The position numbers and the translations under genes are program-made. 64,000 bases of DNA. Source: Diaphorobacter ruginosibacter (GTDB lineage Bacteria > Pseudomonadota > Gammaproteobacteria > Burkholderiales > Burkholderiaceae_C). Positions 25,908 through 36,317 of the stretch are shown in pieces. Location: positions 248,001 to 312,000 of the forward strand of contig NZ_CP060714.1 in assembly GCF_014395975.1 (NCBI RefSeq), in the 5' to 3' direction. The notes beneath the pieces are model-generated. The model made no database searches. It had not been told where the DNA came from and saw only the letters and a list, made by a program, of their open reading frames with translations. How positions within the stretch are numbered: the first letter of the stretch is position 1; every line of letters starts with the position of its first letter.

Positions 25908-26926
25908 GCGAGATATCCACCTCTCATGCAGATGCCGTGGCAGAACAGGTCCTGCGCGTCCGCAACATCCATCCCGCCTCCACCAGCGACCAGCTGGAGC
26001 CCTCCCCGGCAAGCGACAAGCGAACCAGCGCCCTGACCTCGAAAGGCGGCAAGCGCTCGCCCGGATGGGCGCTGTGGCGCGAATTCAAGAAGAGTCGCAT
26101 CGCATGCATCGGCCTGGCGGTGTTCGTGCTGCTGGCCGTCATCGCCATCCTGGCGCCCTGGATCACGCCGCAGAACCCCTACGACCTGCAGCAGCTGTCC
26201 GTGATGGACGCCCGGCTGCCGCCCGGCTCGCCGGCCTTCGACGGAAAGATCACCTACTGGCTGGGAAGCGACGAGCAGGGGCGGGACATGCTGTCGGCCA
26301 TCATCTACGGGCTGCGCATCAGCATGTTCGTGGGCGTGGTCTGCACGCTGATCGCCTTCGTGGTCGGCACCATCCTCGGGTTGATCGCGGCATACACCGG
26401 CGGCGTGGTCGACAGCTTCATCATGCGCCTGGCCGATGCGCAGCTGTCGTTCCCGTCGATCCTCATCGCGCTGATCTTCCTGGCGCTCTTCGGCAAGGGC
26501 GTGGACAAGATCATCTATGCGCTGGTGCTGGTGCAATGGACCTTCTACGCGCGCACCGTGCGTAGCTCGGCGATCGTCGAGCTCAAGCGCGAATACGTGG
26601 AGGCCGCGCGCGGGCTGCAGATCTCGCACGCACGCGTGATGTTCCAGCATGTGCTGCCCAACTGCATGTCGCCGCTGATCGTCGTGGCCACGGTGCAGGT
26701 GGCCATCTCCATCGGACTCGAGGCCACGCTGTCCTTCCTGGGCCTGGGGCTTCCGATCACCGAGCCATCGCTCGGCCTGCTGGTGTCCAACGGCTATGCC
26801 TACCTGCTGTCCGGCTACTACTGGATGAGCTTCTTTCCCGGACTGGCGCTGCTGGTGGCGGTATTGAGCCTCAACACCGTGGCCGACCAGCTGGGGGACA
26901 TCCTGAATCCGAGGTTCAAGAAATGA
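25904..26926 (+). CDS. dipeptide-type ABC transporter permease (DppC-like)
   Basis: A 340-residue permease with a long cytoplasmic N-terminus (about 60 residues), then the OppC N-terminal transmembrane segment and the family stretch WLGSDEQGRDMLSAIIYGLRIS. The EAA loop is EAARGLQISHARVMFQHVLPNCMSPLIV. It overlaps the genes on both sides by four bases (ATGA), so the whole transporter is translationally coupled. Confidence 0.93.
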   Translation: MSEISTSHADAVAEQVLRVRNIHPASTSDQLEPSPASDKRTSALTSKGGKRSPGWALWREFKKSRIACIGLAVFVLLAVIAILAPWITPQNPYDLQQLSVMDARLPPGSPAFDGKITYWLGSDEQGRDMLSAIIYGLRISMFVGVVCTLIAFVVGTILGLIAAYTGGVVDSFIMRLADAQLSFPSILIALIFLALFGKGVDKIIYALVLVQWTFYARTVRSSAIVELKREYVEAARGLQISHARVMFQHVLPNCMSPLIVVATVQVAISIGLEATLSFLGLGLPITEPSLGLLVSNGYAYLLSGYYWMSFFPGLALLVAVLSLNTVADQLGDILNPRFKK

Positions 26927-27797
26927 GGCAGATCTCCCATCAAGACAACACGCCCCTGCTCGAAGTCCGCGACCTGCACACGCAGTTTGCAACCCAGGAC
27001 GGCATCGTGCGGGCGGTGGACGGCGTGAGCTTCACCCTGCAGAGGGGTGAGATCTTCGGTCTGGTCGGCGAGTCCGGCTCGGGCAAGTCGCAGACCGGCT
27101 ACTCCATCATGGGCCTGATCGATCCTCCCGGCCGGATCGCGAGCGGCAGCATCAAGCTGAACGGCCAGGAACTGGTGAACCTGCCTCACGCCGGCTGGCG
27201 CAGCATTCGCGGGCGGCGCATCGCGATGATCTTCCAGGATCCGATGATGACGCTGAACCCCGTTCTGCGCATCGGAACCCAGATGACCGAGGCCATCCTG
27301 GCGCATCGCAAGGTGAGCAAGGAGCAGGCCTTGCAGGAGGCGCATGACGCGCTGGTCAAGGTGGGCATCCCGTCGCCGGGGCAGCGCCTCAAGTGCTACC
27401 CGCATGAACTGTCCGGCGGGATGCGCCAGCGCGTGGTCATCGCCATCTCCCTTCTGAACAAGCCGGACCTGTTCATTGCCGACGAGCCGACGACGGCGCT
27501 CGACGTGACGATCCAGAGCCAGATCCTGTTCGAGATGCAGAAGCTGGTTCGCGAGACCGGGACCTCGCTCATCTGGATCACGCACGACCTTGCCGTGGTG
27601 GCCGCACTCGCGGACCGCATCGGCGTGATGAAGAAGGGCCGGCTGGTCGAGGTCGGGCTGACCGACGATGTGATCGAGCGTCCCCAGCACCCCTATACCC
27701 AGGCGCTGATGAGAGCCATCCCCGGGAACAGTCCGCGCGGATCGAAGCTGCTCACCCTATCCAACCATCAAGACGCCGAACTCCCGGCCGCTTCACT

Positions 27798-27801
<4 letters not shown>
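26923..27801 (+). CDS. dipeptide-type ABC transporter ATPase (DppD-like, short C-terminus)
   Basis: An ABC ATPase with Walker A GESGSGKSQ, signature LSGGMRQRVVIA and Walker B LFIADEPTTALD. At 292 residues it is roughly 30 shorter than usual DppD/OppD. It stops after the AIPGNSPRG segment and so lacks the cysteine-containing C-terminal oligopeptide-transporter motif that its partner keeps. There is no sign of a frame break at the end: the stop overlaps the next start as ATGA. The truncation therefore looks natural. Confidence 0.92.
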
Positions 27802-28787
<986 letters not shown>

Positions 28788-28940
28788 CAATGGCAGGGCC
28801 TACACGGCGGCGCCGGCGAGTGCAAATGCATCCTTGGCGCAATCCGCTGGCGAGGCCCTGCCCGTACCATGCCGGGAGAGAGTGCGGTTCACGCATGACC
28901 GACCACGGCAACCATTGATGTCGCATTGAAGGGGGTAAGA

Positions 28941-29489
28941 GTGCGCAAGAAAAAGTCCAACATGCCAGATACAGAGCCAACAGAACCCGCCAAGCCGAGG
29001 AGCCGTGCCACACGCTCTTCCGATGGAAAGGCGGCCATCGGCATTCGAGACCTGGTGTCCTATCGCCTGCAGAAGGCAACCTACTTTGCCACCAAGGGGG
29101 CGTATCTTTTCTATGCCCACGAGTACGAGATCACGCCCGTGGAGTGGCGCCTGCTGGGCAACCTCTATTCCGATGGAAGCATGTCGCTGGTGCGCCTTGC
29201 GGAAGAAGTCGACACGCAGCTGGCGCAGGCCAGCCGGACGATCGCAAGCCTGGTGAAGCGGGAGTTGGTCATCGGCCAGACCGATGAGGAGGATGGCCGG
29301 CGGGTCAGCCTGTCCCTGACGCCGAAAGGAAAGGCGCTGTACCGCAAGCTGCTGGCCGAAGCCGTGCGTTACCACAACCGCCTGATGGAGAGCCTGACGC
29401 CTTCCGAGCAGGACATTCTGCTGCAGGCGCTGGAGAAGCTCGCCGTGGTGGGACAGGAACTTCTCGCGGAAGAAAACGAACGCGGCTGA
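28941..29489 (+). CDS. MarR-family transcriptional regulator
   Basis: The 182-residue protein has a basic, disordered N-terminus and a winged-helix domain (TPVEWRLLGNLYSDGSMSLVRLAEEVDTQLAQASRTIASLVKRELV in part, with wing DEEDGRRVSLSLTPKG). The GTG at 28941 follows a G-rich ribosome-binding site at 28929-28935; a TTG at 28926 is less likely. It lies 150 bases after the transporter on the same strand and is convergent with the porin gene. It may control the importer or the aromatic genes, since MarR proteins commonly sense phenolic ligands. Confidence 0.9.
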   Translation: MRKKKSNMPDTEPTEPAKPRSRATRSSDGKAAIGIRDLVSYRLQKATYFATKGAYLFYAHEYEITPVEWRLLGNLYSDGSMSLVRLAEEVDTQLAQASRTIASLVKRELVIGQTDEEDGRRVSLSLTPKGKALYRKLLAEAVRYHNRLMESLTPSEQDILLQALEKLAVVGQELLAEENERG

Positions 29490-29516
29490 GACCCCTCTGT
29501 TAACCCCAGCCGCGTT
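29479..29516. terminator. candidate terminator hairpin between MarR and porin genes
   Basis: AACGCGGCTG and CAGCCGCGTT pair perfectly over ten bases around an 18-base loop. The left arm overlaps the MarR stop codon. On the minus strand the stem is followed by T-rich sequence (CGTTTTCTT), which fits termination of the porin transcript. Confidence 0.5.
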
Positions 29517-29530
29517 CCACAAACCAGGCG

Positions 29531-30496
29531 TCAGAATGCGTGCCGTACACCGATGGCCAGGGAGTTCTGGTCCTGGCCCGGCTGCACGCTGCCGAATGCC
29601 GAGTAGGTAGCGGCCTTGTCGTTGTCCACCATCGTGTAGAAGGCGTACAGCTTCGTGCGCTTGGACAGGTTGTAGTTGTAGCCGATGGTCGCCTGCGTGG
29701 CGCCGCTGTCGGCGACATCGCCGCGCTTGCCGGCGCGACCCACGTTCAGGTGCAGTTCGGACGCGCCGAAGGCATACATGCCCATGAGGCGCGCATTGTT
29801 GCGCTTGGCACCGTTGAAGTCGTCACGCTCGTAGTAGCCGCCCACCTTGAACGGGCCGACGGAGTAGAGCGCGCGCAGCACGCCGAGCTTGTTGTTGCCG
29901 CTGCTCGAATAGCCTGCGGACAGCTCCCAGCCACCCATGTTGTATTCCAGCGTGGCGTTGCGTGCATCGGCTGGGCGCGCTTCCTTGAACGAGTACGAGA
30001 ACTCGCCGCGAAAACCGTTGTAGACGGGCGTGGAGTAGGCGACCGTGTTGCTGCGCGCGCCGAATGCGACGCCGAAGCCATACAGTGTGTCCGACGAGGT
30101 TCCCGTGTCGTGGTTGTGCAGGCTGACCCAGTCGGCGCTGGTCAGGTAGGTGATGTTGGTGATGTGCCCCATCCTGAACTGGCCGAACTTGCCCTTGAGG
30201 CCCATGTAGGCATCGCGGTCGAAGCCATTGGCGGTCACACCGGTGCTGGAGTCGAAACCCTGCTCCAGCCGGAAGAAGGCGCTCAACCCGCCGCCCAGGT
30301 CTTCCGTGCCGCGCAGGCCCCAGCGAGATGCATTGTTCTGAAGCACGTTCACGCGGGACTGGTCACCCGTTTTCTGTGATTCGACAGTGGTGTTGACGCG
30401 TCCGTAGATCGTCAGGGACGACGTACTCTGGGCATAGGCGGCAGGCGCTGAAATTGCAGCCAGCAGGACGCTGGCATGGACAAACCGGTTTCGCAT
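29531..30496 (-). CDS. Gram-negative trimeric porin (Omp32/OmpC-like family of beta-proteobacteria)
   Basis: The 321-residue precursor has a signal peptide ending at AYAQ, mature start STSSLTIYGRVNTTVE, the eyelet-region motif SRWGLRGTEDLGGGLSAFFRLEQGF and a terminal ...GVRHAF. The C-terminal phenylalanine is recognised by the BAM machinery. It forms a 16-strand outer-membrane channel for small, often anionic, solutes. The gene is convergent with MarR, and the AT-rich gap to 30672 should hold its promoter. Its place at the end of the catabolic island suggests a role in substrate entry, which is inference. Confidence 0.93.
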   Translation of the reverse strand: MRNRFVHASVLLAAISAPAAYAQSTSSLTIYGRVNTTVESQKTGDQSRVNVLQNNASRWGLRGTEDLGGGLSAFFRLEQGFDSSTGVTANGFDRDAYMGLKGKFGQFRMGHITNITYLTSADWVSLHNHDTGTSSDTLYGFGVAFGARSNTVAYSTPVYNGFRGEFSYSFKEARPADARNATLEYNMGGWELSAGYSSSGNNKLGVLRALYSVGPFKVGGYYERDDFNGAKRNNARLMGMYAFGASELHLNVGRAGKRGDVADSGATQATIGYNYNLSKRTKLYAFYTMVDNDKAATYSAFGSVQPGQDQNSLAIGVRHAF

Positions 30497-30672
30497 GGAT
30501 CCCTCACAGGTTGATAAAGTTAATGAAAGTCTTGTCGCTCAAGGTACGTTGGCTTGAGTGGCAGTTTAATTAACAGAATCAACTATTTAGACTCGGAAAT
30601 TCCCCCTCCCGAATGGCTCGATTCATTTCGCTGGCGTGAACATCGGACCGGGGCTGTGAAGGATCCGCGCGG

Positions 30673-32244
30673 TCATCCGCGGCTGTGCGCAACCCCCTTT
30701 TCTGCGGTGGCTGATCGCTGGTTGCGGGTGCGCACCCTGCGGCCCACGGACAGGACGAGCCGCCGGTATCCGAGGATCACGCCCGTGGCTGCCAGCGCGA
30801 ATGCGCCCATGCTCAATAGAACCAGTACGAGCTGGCGTGGCCAGGCATTGCGCAGCATCCACGACAGGTCCCAGCTATGCAGGAAGTTGAAGAGCCAGCG
30901 GCCGGTGCGCTGGGCGCGATCCACGCTGAGCACCACATCGCCGGAAGCGGGGCTGATATAGGCCATGGTGGCGCCGGGATCGCCGAACTGCACCCGCAGC
31001 ACGGGCAGGCCGCGTGACGCGGAGCCATACATGGACGCCTCGTCCCGACGGTAGTAGTAGGCATCGAAGGACTGCATCCAGGTGGCCGAGCGCAGGTCGA
31101 ATGGCAGCAGCGTGCGCGCGGCGCGTTCCAGCGCCGCGGGCTCCAGTTCCTCGCGCAGCTGGATGAGTCCGTCGCTCGCGGAGACCAGCACGCGCGTGGC
31201 GCCCGTGCCATCGGAGGCCAGCAGATAGGGCTGCCCGCCCAGCACCTTCCAGTCGATCTCGCGGGTATCGAAGCCTGCGGCCTGCAGCATGGTGAGGGCG
31301 TCGTGCGCGCCGAGGGCGGGACGGGTCGTGCCGGGACTTCCCTGTTGGTAGGCGCGCAGGTCGGGACGTGCTCCGGCGGGGCTGAAGATGCCCAGCGGGT
31401 TCATGGACATCAGGCCGCTGAAGATCCACAGGATCATCACGGTGCCGAACACCAGGCCCGTGATGTGATGCCAGCGCATCTGGAATTCACGGTACGGGGT
31501 CCTGGAGCCCGACTTGTAGCGTCCCGCGAACCGCCAGCGCCAGATGCCGACCAGGGCTCCCGCGAGGGCGGAGAGGGTTCCGACGGCCGACAGCCCGATG
31601 ACGATCCAGCTCCACACCGGATCCCTCGCGCCGTCGCGGAACGCATAGACCCAATGCAGCCATGCGCCCACGTAGTTCCAGTAGCGTTGCATGCGCGGCA
31701 CGGCCATGACCACCTCGCCGGTGGCGGACGAGATGTACAGCAGGTTCGCGGCAGGGTCCTGCATCTGCACCTGGATCAGCGGCCGGTGCGGATCGAGCTG
31801 GCCCGAGTGAGTCCAGCGGTCGTCCTGCGTCCAGCCTTGCACGGTGCCCTCCGAGCCGGGCAGGAACGCATGGGCGCTGCGCAATCCGGCGGCCTCGTCA
31901 GCGCGCGGCAGCACCGCACCCGTGACCGCATCGACCATCCGCAGCGTACCGTCTCCCTCCTTGAGACGGTAGCGGGGATGCCCAGCAACGCTGGTGAGCG
32001 TGATCTGCTGCACGGCCTCGGGAGCTCGGCTGTGCAGCAACGCGGCCTCCACGGGCAGGCAGCACCGTGCGGCCGCCAGCGGGGGCAAGGCCCCGAGGCG
32101 TTGCGCGGGCAGCAGCTTGGGGTATCCCACAAAGAGCATCACCGCTCCGCTCACGACCCACAGGGCCATCAGCACGCAGGCGGCCACCCCTGTCCAGCGA
32201 TGGACCAGGAACACCAGCCGTTTGGCATGGGCAACGGACACCAT
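30673..32244 (-). CDS. PepSY-associated TM-region inner-membrane protein
   Basis: A 523-residue protein with four or five membrane segments (first at residues 9-40; others near WSWIVIGLSAVGTLSALAGALVGIW, HITGLVFGTVMILWIFSGLMSM and LVLVLLSMGAFALAATGVILGY) and PepSY domains in the periplasmic loops. The ATG at 32244 lies 11 bases after the TonB receptor stop, so the two are one operon. PepSY/TonB-receptor pairs are linked to siderophore or heme handling, possibly reductive iron release at the inner membrane. Confidence 0.9.
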   Translation of the reverse strand: MVSVAHAKRLVFLVHRWTGVAACVLMALWVVSGAVMLFVGYPKLLPAQRLGALPPLAAARCCLPVEAALLHSRAPEAVQQITLTSVAGHPRYRLKEGDGTLRMVDAVTGAVLPRADEAAGLRSAHAFLPGSEGTVQGWTQDDRWTHSGQLDPHRPLIQVQMQDPAANLLYISSATGEVVMAVPRMQRYWNYVGAWLHWVYAFRDGARDPVWSWIVIGLSAVGTLSALAGALVGIWRWRFAGRYKSGSRTPYREFQMRWHHITGLVFGTVMILWIFSGLMSMNPLGIFSPAGARPDLRAYQQGSPGTTRPALGAHDALTMLQAAGFDTREIDWKVLGGQPYLLASDGTGATRVLVSASDGLIQLREELEPAALERAARTLLPFDLRSATWMQSFDAYYYRRDEASMYGSASRGLPVLRVQFGDPGATMAYISPASGDVVLSVDRAQRTGRWLFNFLHSWDLSWMLRNAWPRQLVLVLLSMGAFALAATGVILGYRRLVLSVGRRVRTRNQRSATAEKGVAHSRG

Positions 32245-32255
32245 GGCGGCCTCGC

Positions 32256-34454
32256 TCAGAAGCGGTGGTTCAGGGTGACCTCGTATCGCCGGCCTTCGCC
32301 GACGAACCACTGGCTGTTGGTGTAGTAGGCCGTTGTGAAGTAGCGCTTGTCGAAGACGTTGAAGCCCCGCAGCGTCAGTGTGGTGTCCGCGCCGGCCTTC
32401 CACTGCAGCGCCAGGTCGGCCGTGGTGTAGGCCGGGAGCTTCAGGGTATTGGCGTTGTCCGCATAGCGCTTGCCGACGTGGCGCAGGCCTCCCGACAGGG
32501 TCCAGTGGGGCATGAACTTCCATCCCACCCAGAGGTTGGCCACGCGCTCGGGCACATCGGTGGGCACGTTGCCGTTGCGCGAGACGACTTTTCCGCCGAC
32601 CGTCTCGCTGAAGTCGTCGTACCGTGCCTTGAGCAGGGCGACGTTGGCATCGATCTGCACCGACCGTGCGGCCTGCACCGACAGCGTGCCCTCGATGCCT
32701 CGGGATGAGCGTTCGCCGACCTGGATGCGCAGTGCGGGGTTCGATGGGTCGCGTGTGAGCAGGTTGTTCTTGGTGATGGAATACGCCGCGAGGGTCCAGT
32801 CGCCCTTGCCATCGGCGAACGACTGCTTGATGCCGACCTCGAACTGCTTGCCCGTGGAGACATCGAAGGCGGAGTTGGCCGCCGTCAGCATGAGCAGTCC
32901 GCTCACCGGATCCGCCGCCTTCGATGCCTGGGCATAGAGGGAGGTGTCGGACGTCAGCTTGTAGACCGTGCCCAGGCGCCAGCCGGTGTTGGCATAGCTG
33001 CGCGTGAATGCCTGCGTGCCTGCGACGAGGTCCTGGCGGGAGAGATCGGCATGGTCGAAGCGTGCGCCGGCCACGAGGGACCAGCGCTCGGTCAGCTCCA
33101 GCCGGTTTTCCGCGAACAGAGCGTATTGTTCCGCCTTGTTGCGGTAGCGCGGAATGAACGGCTCGGGGCTGGCGAAGTAGCCCGGGTCGGGGTGGTAGGG
33201 ATCCACCGAGCCGGAGCTGCCGGTGTACGTATTGTTGGTGTGCTGGAACGATGCTCGATTGACATCGAACCCGATGGAAGCCTGGTTCGGCCGGCCCCAC
33301 AGGCTGCCGCTGAACGTGATGTCCGTGGTGTTGCCGGTCTGGGTCTGGTCGTGGCCGATCTCGGTGTTGCCCGAGCGGTCGATCAGGCCGGTGGCGGCGT
33401 TGTACGCATACGCCTCGGCGTTGCGCCAGTAGCGGTCGCTGCGGATGTGATAGAGCTTGCTGCGCACCATGACATGGTCGCCGGGCGCCCATTGGGCGAG
33501 CAGCTCGGTCCACTGGTCCTTGAACCGGATGCGGCTGTCCGCGACGTTGTAGTTGCGCTCGCGGAGGGCGGGGTCCTGCACGCCGTTGATGAGCGGCGTG
33601 CCGAAATAGCGCATGGGGCTCTGGCGCCCCTCTGCATGCGACAGCTGGAGGCTGAGGTCGCGCGTCGCATCCCAGCGCAGGGCGCCGGAGAACGAGCGGT
33701 TGCTGGAGTCGCCGCGATCCACCCAGCCATCGGACTGCTCGCCGCTGGCGTCGAGCCGGTACGACCATTGCTCATTGATCGCACCGCCGCTGCCAAAGGC
33801 CAGCGCGCGCTTGCCACGGGTTCCCGCCGTGGCCTGGACCTCGCTGCGTATCGCTTCGCGCGTGGGTTTCTTGGGGACCACGTTGACCACGCCGCCGATG
33901 GCACCGTCGCCATAGATCACGGAGGCCGGGCCACGCAGCACCTCGATGCGGTCGATGGACCAGGTATCGAAGGGGAAGCTGATGCCCACCCCGCCGTATT
34001 GGCGCGTGCCGTCATAGAGGCGCATCACCGATGTGGCGTCAGTGAATCCCCGCGCCGACAGGGCGCTGCCGCTGTTGCCCGGATGCCCCAGGCTGGTGAT
34101 GCCGGTGGACCGCGTGATGGCATCGGTCAGCGAGGCGTCCCCCCTGGCCTCCAGCTGTTCGCGCGTGGTGACCTCCACGCTGGCGGGCGTGTCGCGCAGG
34201 CTCAGATCGAGGCGGCTGCCGGTGCCGGTCGGGCGTTCCAGCGCCGAGTCTCCGGCCGAGTGCACGGTCACGGCTTCCAGCGTGGGCACGGTTTGGGCTG
34301 TACTGGTGCCTGTACCTGCGTAGGAAAGGAGCGGGAGCGCCAGCCACCAGGGCAGCCGGACTCTGGCCGATGAAGGTTGGGCGTTTCCGGTGGGCGCGGA
34401 CGCCAAAGGACGGGCGGCGCTTTCCAGCGTCGCTTCAAGAAGGGGACGGGTCAT
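32256..34454 (-). CDS. TonB-dependent siderophore receptor
   Basis: The 732-residue receptor has a plug domain (TPASVEVTTREQLEARGDASLTDAITRSTGI in part, RIEVLRGPASVIYGDGAIGGVVNVVPKKP) and a 22-strand barrel ending in YEVTLNHRF with terminal F. The plug pattern is of the FhuA/FpvA siderophore type. The N-terminus up to about residue 60 is long and low in complexity. I use the ATG at 34454; the hydrophobic stretch PWWLALPLLSYAG would be the signal. It is cotranscribed with the PepSY gene downstream and the DUF2946 gene upstream, an arrangement typical of iron or copper uptake loci. No Fur box was confidently identified. Confidence 0.92.
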   Translation of the reverse strand: MTRPLLEATLESAARPLASAPTGNAQPSSARVRLPWWLALPLLSYAGTGTSTAQTVPTLEAVTVHSAGDSALERPTGTGSRLDLSLRDTPASVEVTTREQLEARGDASLTDAITRSTGITSLGHPGNSGSALSARGFTDATSVMRLYDGTRQYGGVGISFPFDTWSIDRIEVLRGPASVIYGDGAIGGVVNVVPKKPTREAIRSEVQATAGTRGKRALAFGSGGAINEQWSYRLDASGEQSDGWVDRGDSSNRSFSGALRWDATRDLSLQLSHAEGRQSPMRYFGTPLINGVQDPALRERNYNVADSRIRFKDQWTELLAQWAPGDHVMVRSKLYHIRSDRYWRNAEAYAYNAATGLIDRSGNTEIGHDQTQTGNTTDITFSGSLWGRPNQASIGFDVNRASFQHTNNTYTGSSGSVDPYHPDPGYFASPEPFIPRYRNKAEQYALFAENRLELTERWSLVAGARFDHADLSRQDLVAGTQAFTRSYANTGWRLGTVYKLTSDTSLYAQASKAADPVSGLLMLTAANSAFDVSTGKQFEVGIKQSFADGKGDWTLAAYSITKNNLLTRDPSNPALRIQVGERSSRGIEGTLSVQAARSVQIDANVALLKARYDDFSETVGGKVVSRNGNVPTDVPERVANLWVGWKFMPHWTLSGGLRHVGKRYADNANTLKLPAYTTADLALQWKAGADTTLTLRGFNVFDKRYFTTAYYTNSQWFVGEGRRYEVTLNHRF

Positions 34455-34542
34455 GGTGGTTCTGCATGCAAGTGAATCGGCCGGGCAGAGCAGGGCCCGG
34501 CGGCGACGTTGCGCAACCGGCGTTCCTGCCGGCTGTGCGGGC

Positions 34543-34902
34543 TTACATGAGGACGGGAGGGCCCCGGGGCGGAAGAGGTGCGCCGACCAGCGCGGCAATG
34601 CGCGCCGAGACCACGGGGTGCAGTGCAAGCCCCAGCGGCTGCAACTGCTCGAAATGCAGGGTGGGATGGGCCGGCGGCGTGATGATCGCCAAGCACAGCG
34701 GGCAGTCCAGCGAATGATGGGGGCCGGGAACGGCCTGCCCGTCTTCGTCCAGCATGATCACCTGCATGCTGCCGCTGCTCGTGCAGACCACTTCCATGGC
34801 CTGGGGGTGCACGATGGGCGAAGCCACGGCAATGCCCAGGGTCAGCATGAACCACGCCATCACGAGGCGGGCCAGGAACCGGGAGTTGCGCAGCATTTGC
34901 AT
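34543..34902 (-). CDS. DUF2946 family small exported protein
   Basis: A 119-residue protein with a hydrophobic N-terminal segment (RFLARLVMAWFMLTLGIAVASP) and a conserved HSLDCPLCLAII cysteine pair followed by another hydrophobic stretch. DUF2946 genes are commonly found beside TonB receptors for metal chelates; a role in copper or heme handling has been proposed for some but is not settled. The ATG at 34902 starts it; the next ATG two codons on is equally possible. The receptor gene follows 88 bases downstream. Confidence 0.75.
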   Translation of the reverse strand: MQMLRNSRFLARLVMAWFMLTLGIAVASPIVHPQAMEVVCTSSGSMQVIMLDEDGQAVPGPHHSLDCPLCLAIITPPAHPTLHFEQLQPLGLALHPVVSARIAALVGAPLPPRGPPVLM

Positions 34903-35137
34903 GACCGGCGATTGTAGGTGTGTGGCTTCAAATGGGGGCACCACGGCCGGTTTTATTTTTCGTCGATAGGCCTTCGAAAAATGCATATCGGATGCATCCC
35001 TGCCGACAGCGCGCAAGACATTCCTGCCGGTCGAATCCGTGCCTTGCTGACAGACCCCGCCTCCCCTGGGGCGGAGCATGGAGTTCCGGTGCATGGAGAA
35101 CGCCTTGCGCCGGATCGATGAACGAAAGGAGTCGAAC

Positions 35138-35458
35138 ATGCCACGAGGGGATAAATCCGCATACACCGACAAGCAGAAGCGCCAGGCCGAGCATATCGAG
35201 GAGAGCTACGAATCGCGCGGGGTCAAGCACGATGTGGCCGAGGCGCGTGCCTGGGCCACGGTGAACAAGCAATCGGGTGGGGGCAATCTGTCCGGGTCGG
35301 GCAGGGGCGTGCCCGATACCCATGTGTCCGCGCGCAAGGGCGGACGGCTGGGGGGCAAGGCCTCCGCGCAGCGATCCGCTGCCGAACGATCTGCCTCGGC
35401 GAAGAAGGCGGCCGCAACGCGCAAGCGCAATGCGGCAGCGGCTGCTTCAGCCCGCTAG
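35138..35458 (+). CDS. small basic protein, plasmid-stabilisation-protein-like / Lys-Ala-rich
   Basis: The 106-residue protein starts MPRGDKSAYTDKQKRQAEHIEESYESRGV, then AEARAWATVNKQSGGG, and ends in an Ala/Lys/Arg-rich tail (AKKAAATRKRNAAAAASAR). AAGGAG precedes the ATG by six bases, which settles the start over the one at 35078. Proteins with this opening are widespread in proteobacteria and often labelled plasmid stabilisation protein. The function is unproven, and the histone-H1-like tail suggests nucleic-acid binding. It is followed by a strong bidirectional terminator. Confidence 0.8.
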   Translation: MPRGDKSAYTDKQKRQAEHIEESYESRGVKHDVAEARAWATVNKQSGGGNLSGSGRGVPDTHVSARKGGRLGGKASAQRSAAERSASAKKAAATRKRNAAAAASAR

Positions 35459-35530
35459 CGTGCGGGCAGCGTCCTCGCTGACCGGGTGACCCTCATCCGG
35501 TCTCGAGGGGACGTGCCGAGGGACAGGCAG

Positions 35531-35570
35531 AAAAAATCCCGCAAGGCCAGGATCGGCCTTGCGGGATTTT
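35531..35570. terminator. bidirectional rho-independent terminator
   Basis: AAAATCCCGCAAGGCC and GGCCTTGCGGGATTTT form a perfect 16-base stem with a 6-base loop. A- and T-runs at the ends serve both strands. It separates the convergent basic-protein and DUF883 genes. Confidence 0.9.
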
Positions 35571-35599
35571 CATCGAGAGTGCAGGCGGCCCGATGCGGA

Positions 35600-35845
35600 T
35601 CACCTGCGGCCCAGGCAGTAGCCGAGCAGCGCGCCGACCACCAGCGCACCGCCGGCGATGCGCCAGGGTTCATCGTGCGCATACTGGTTGGTGGTGTGTG
35701 CGGCATCCCTGGCCCGGCTCACAGCCTCGTCGGAAGCGCCGACGATGGTGTCGCGCGCGCTGTCCCGGGTCGATGACAGCAGGGTGTTCAGGTCGCCCAG
35801 CAGCTGCTCCAGCGAGCTGGATGACGAGTGGGATGACAGTTTCAT
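35600..35845 (-). CDS. DUF883 / ElaB-YgaM-YqjD-like membrane protein
   Basis: The 81-residue protein has an amphipathic, alanine- and aspartate-rich helix (LEQLLGDLNTLLSSTRDSARD...) and a C-terminal anchor (WRIAGGALVVGALLGYCLGRR) with the usual glycine-rich end. Relatives in E. coli are stationary-phase inner-membrane proteins that can bind ribosomes. It stands in a group of small stress-type genes with the PRC-barrel protein. Confidence 0.85.
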   Translation of the reverse strand: MKLSSHSSSSSLEQLLGDLNTLLSSTRDSARDTIVGASDEAVSRARDAAHTTNQYAHDEPWRIAGGALVVGALLGYCLGRR

Positions 35846-35937
35846 GGTGCATCGCTCCTGTGTGTTCGTGTGTGTGGTGAATGATCACGGGGCTGGTGCC
35901 CGCCCCGGGCGGCAGGCCGCCTGGCGGGCTGCCCACC

Positions 35938-36294
35938 TCAAAGATAGGGCAGGCCGTAGTAGTCGTAGACCCTGCGGCCGTATTCGTCCGTGTACTCGGG
36001 GGTCGTGTCCTGCGCGTAGCGGGGTGCGCCCTCCAGTTGCTCCTTGGCCAACGAGACAACGTAGCCACCCTGCATCGGGTCGTACTTCAGCATTTCCCAA
36101 GGCAGGGGATAGCGGTCGGTGCCGATGCCGAGGAACCCGCCGAACTCCATGACCGCGTAGCGCACGCGGCCCGAAAGCTTGTCGATCATGAGCGAGTCGA
36201 TGGAGCCGAGCTTCTCGCCCGCAGGGTTATAGACCGTGGTGCCATTCACCTTGTCGGACGAGATCACGCTGGATGCTGTATTGGGGGTAGTCAT
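35938..36294 (-). CDS. PRC-barrel domain protein
   Basis: The 118-residue protein consists of one PRC-barrel (VISSDKVNGTTVYNPAGEKLGSIDSLMIDKLSGRVRYAVMEFGGFLGIG in part), followed by RYPLPWEMLKYD and a short acidic/tyrosine-rich tail. Small stand-alone PRC-barrel proteins are frequent next to general-stress genes in beta-proteobacteria; the biochemical role is unknown. The ATG at 36294 matches the usual N-terminus. Confidence 0.88.
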   Translation of the reverse strand: MTTPNTASSVISSDKVNGTTVYNPAGEKLGSIDSLMIDKLSGRVRYAVMEFGGFLGIGTDRYPLPWEMLKYDPMQGGYVVSLAKEQLEGAPRYAQDTTPEYTDEYGRRVYDYYGLPYL

Positions 36295-36317
36295 AAGTTT
36301 GTTCCTTTCCTTGTGCC

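Noticed and set aside
30673..33768. Apparent 1031-codon protein fused upstream of the PepSY gene
   Set aside because: The upstream half is the TonB receptor region read in a wrong frame; the real PepSY start is at 32244, directly after the receptor stop.
35138..35458. Plasmid or mobile element suggested by the plasmid-stabilisation-like protein
   Set aside because: The label is a historical annotation; no toxin partner, partition, replication or integrase genes are nearby, and the setting is chromosomal.
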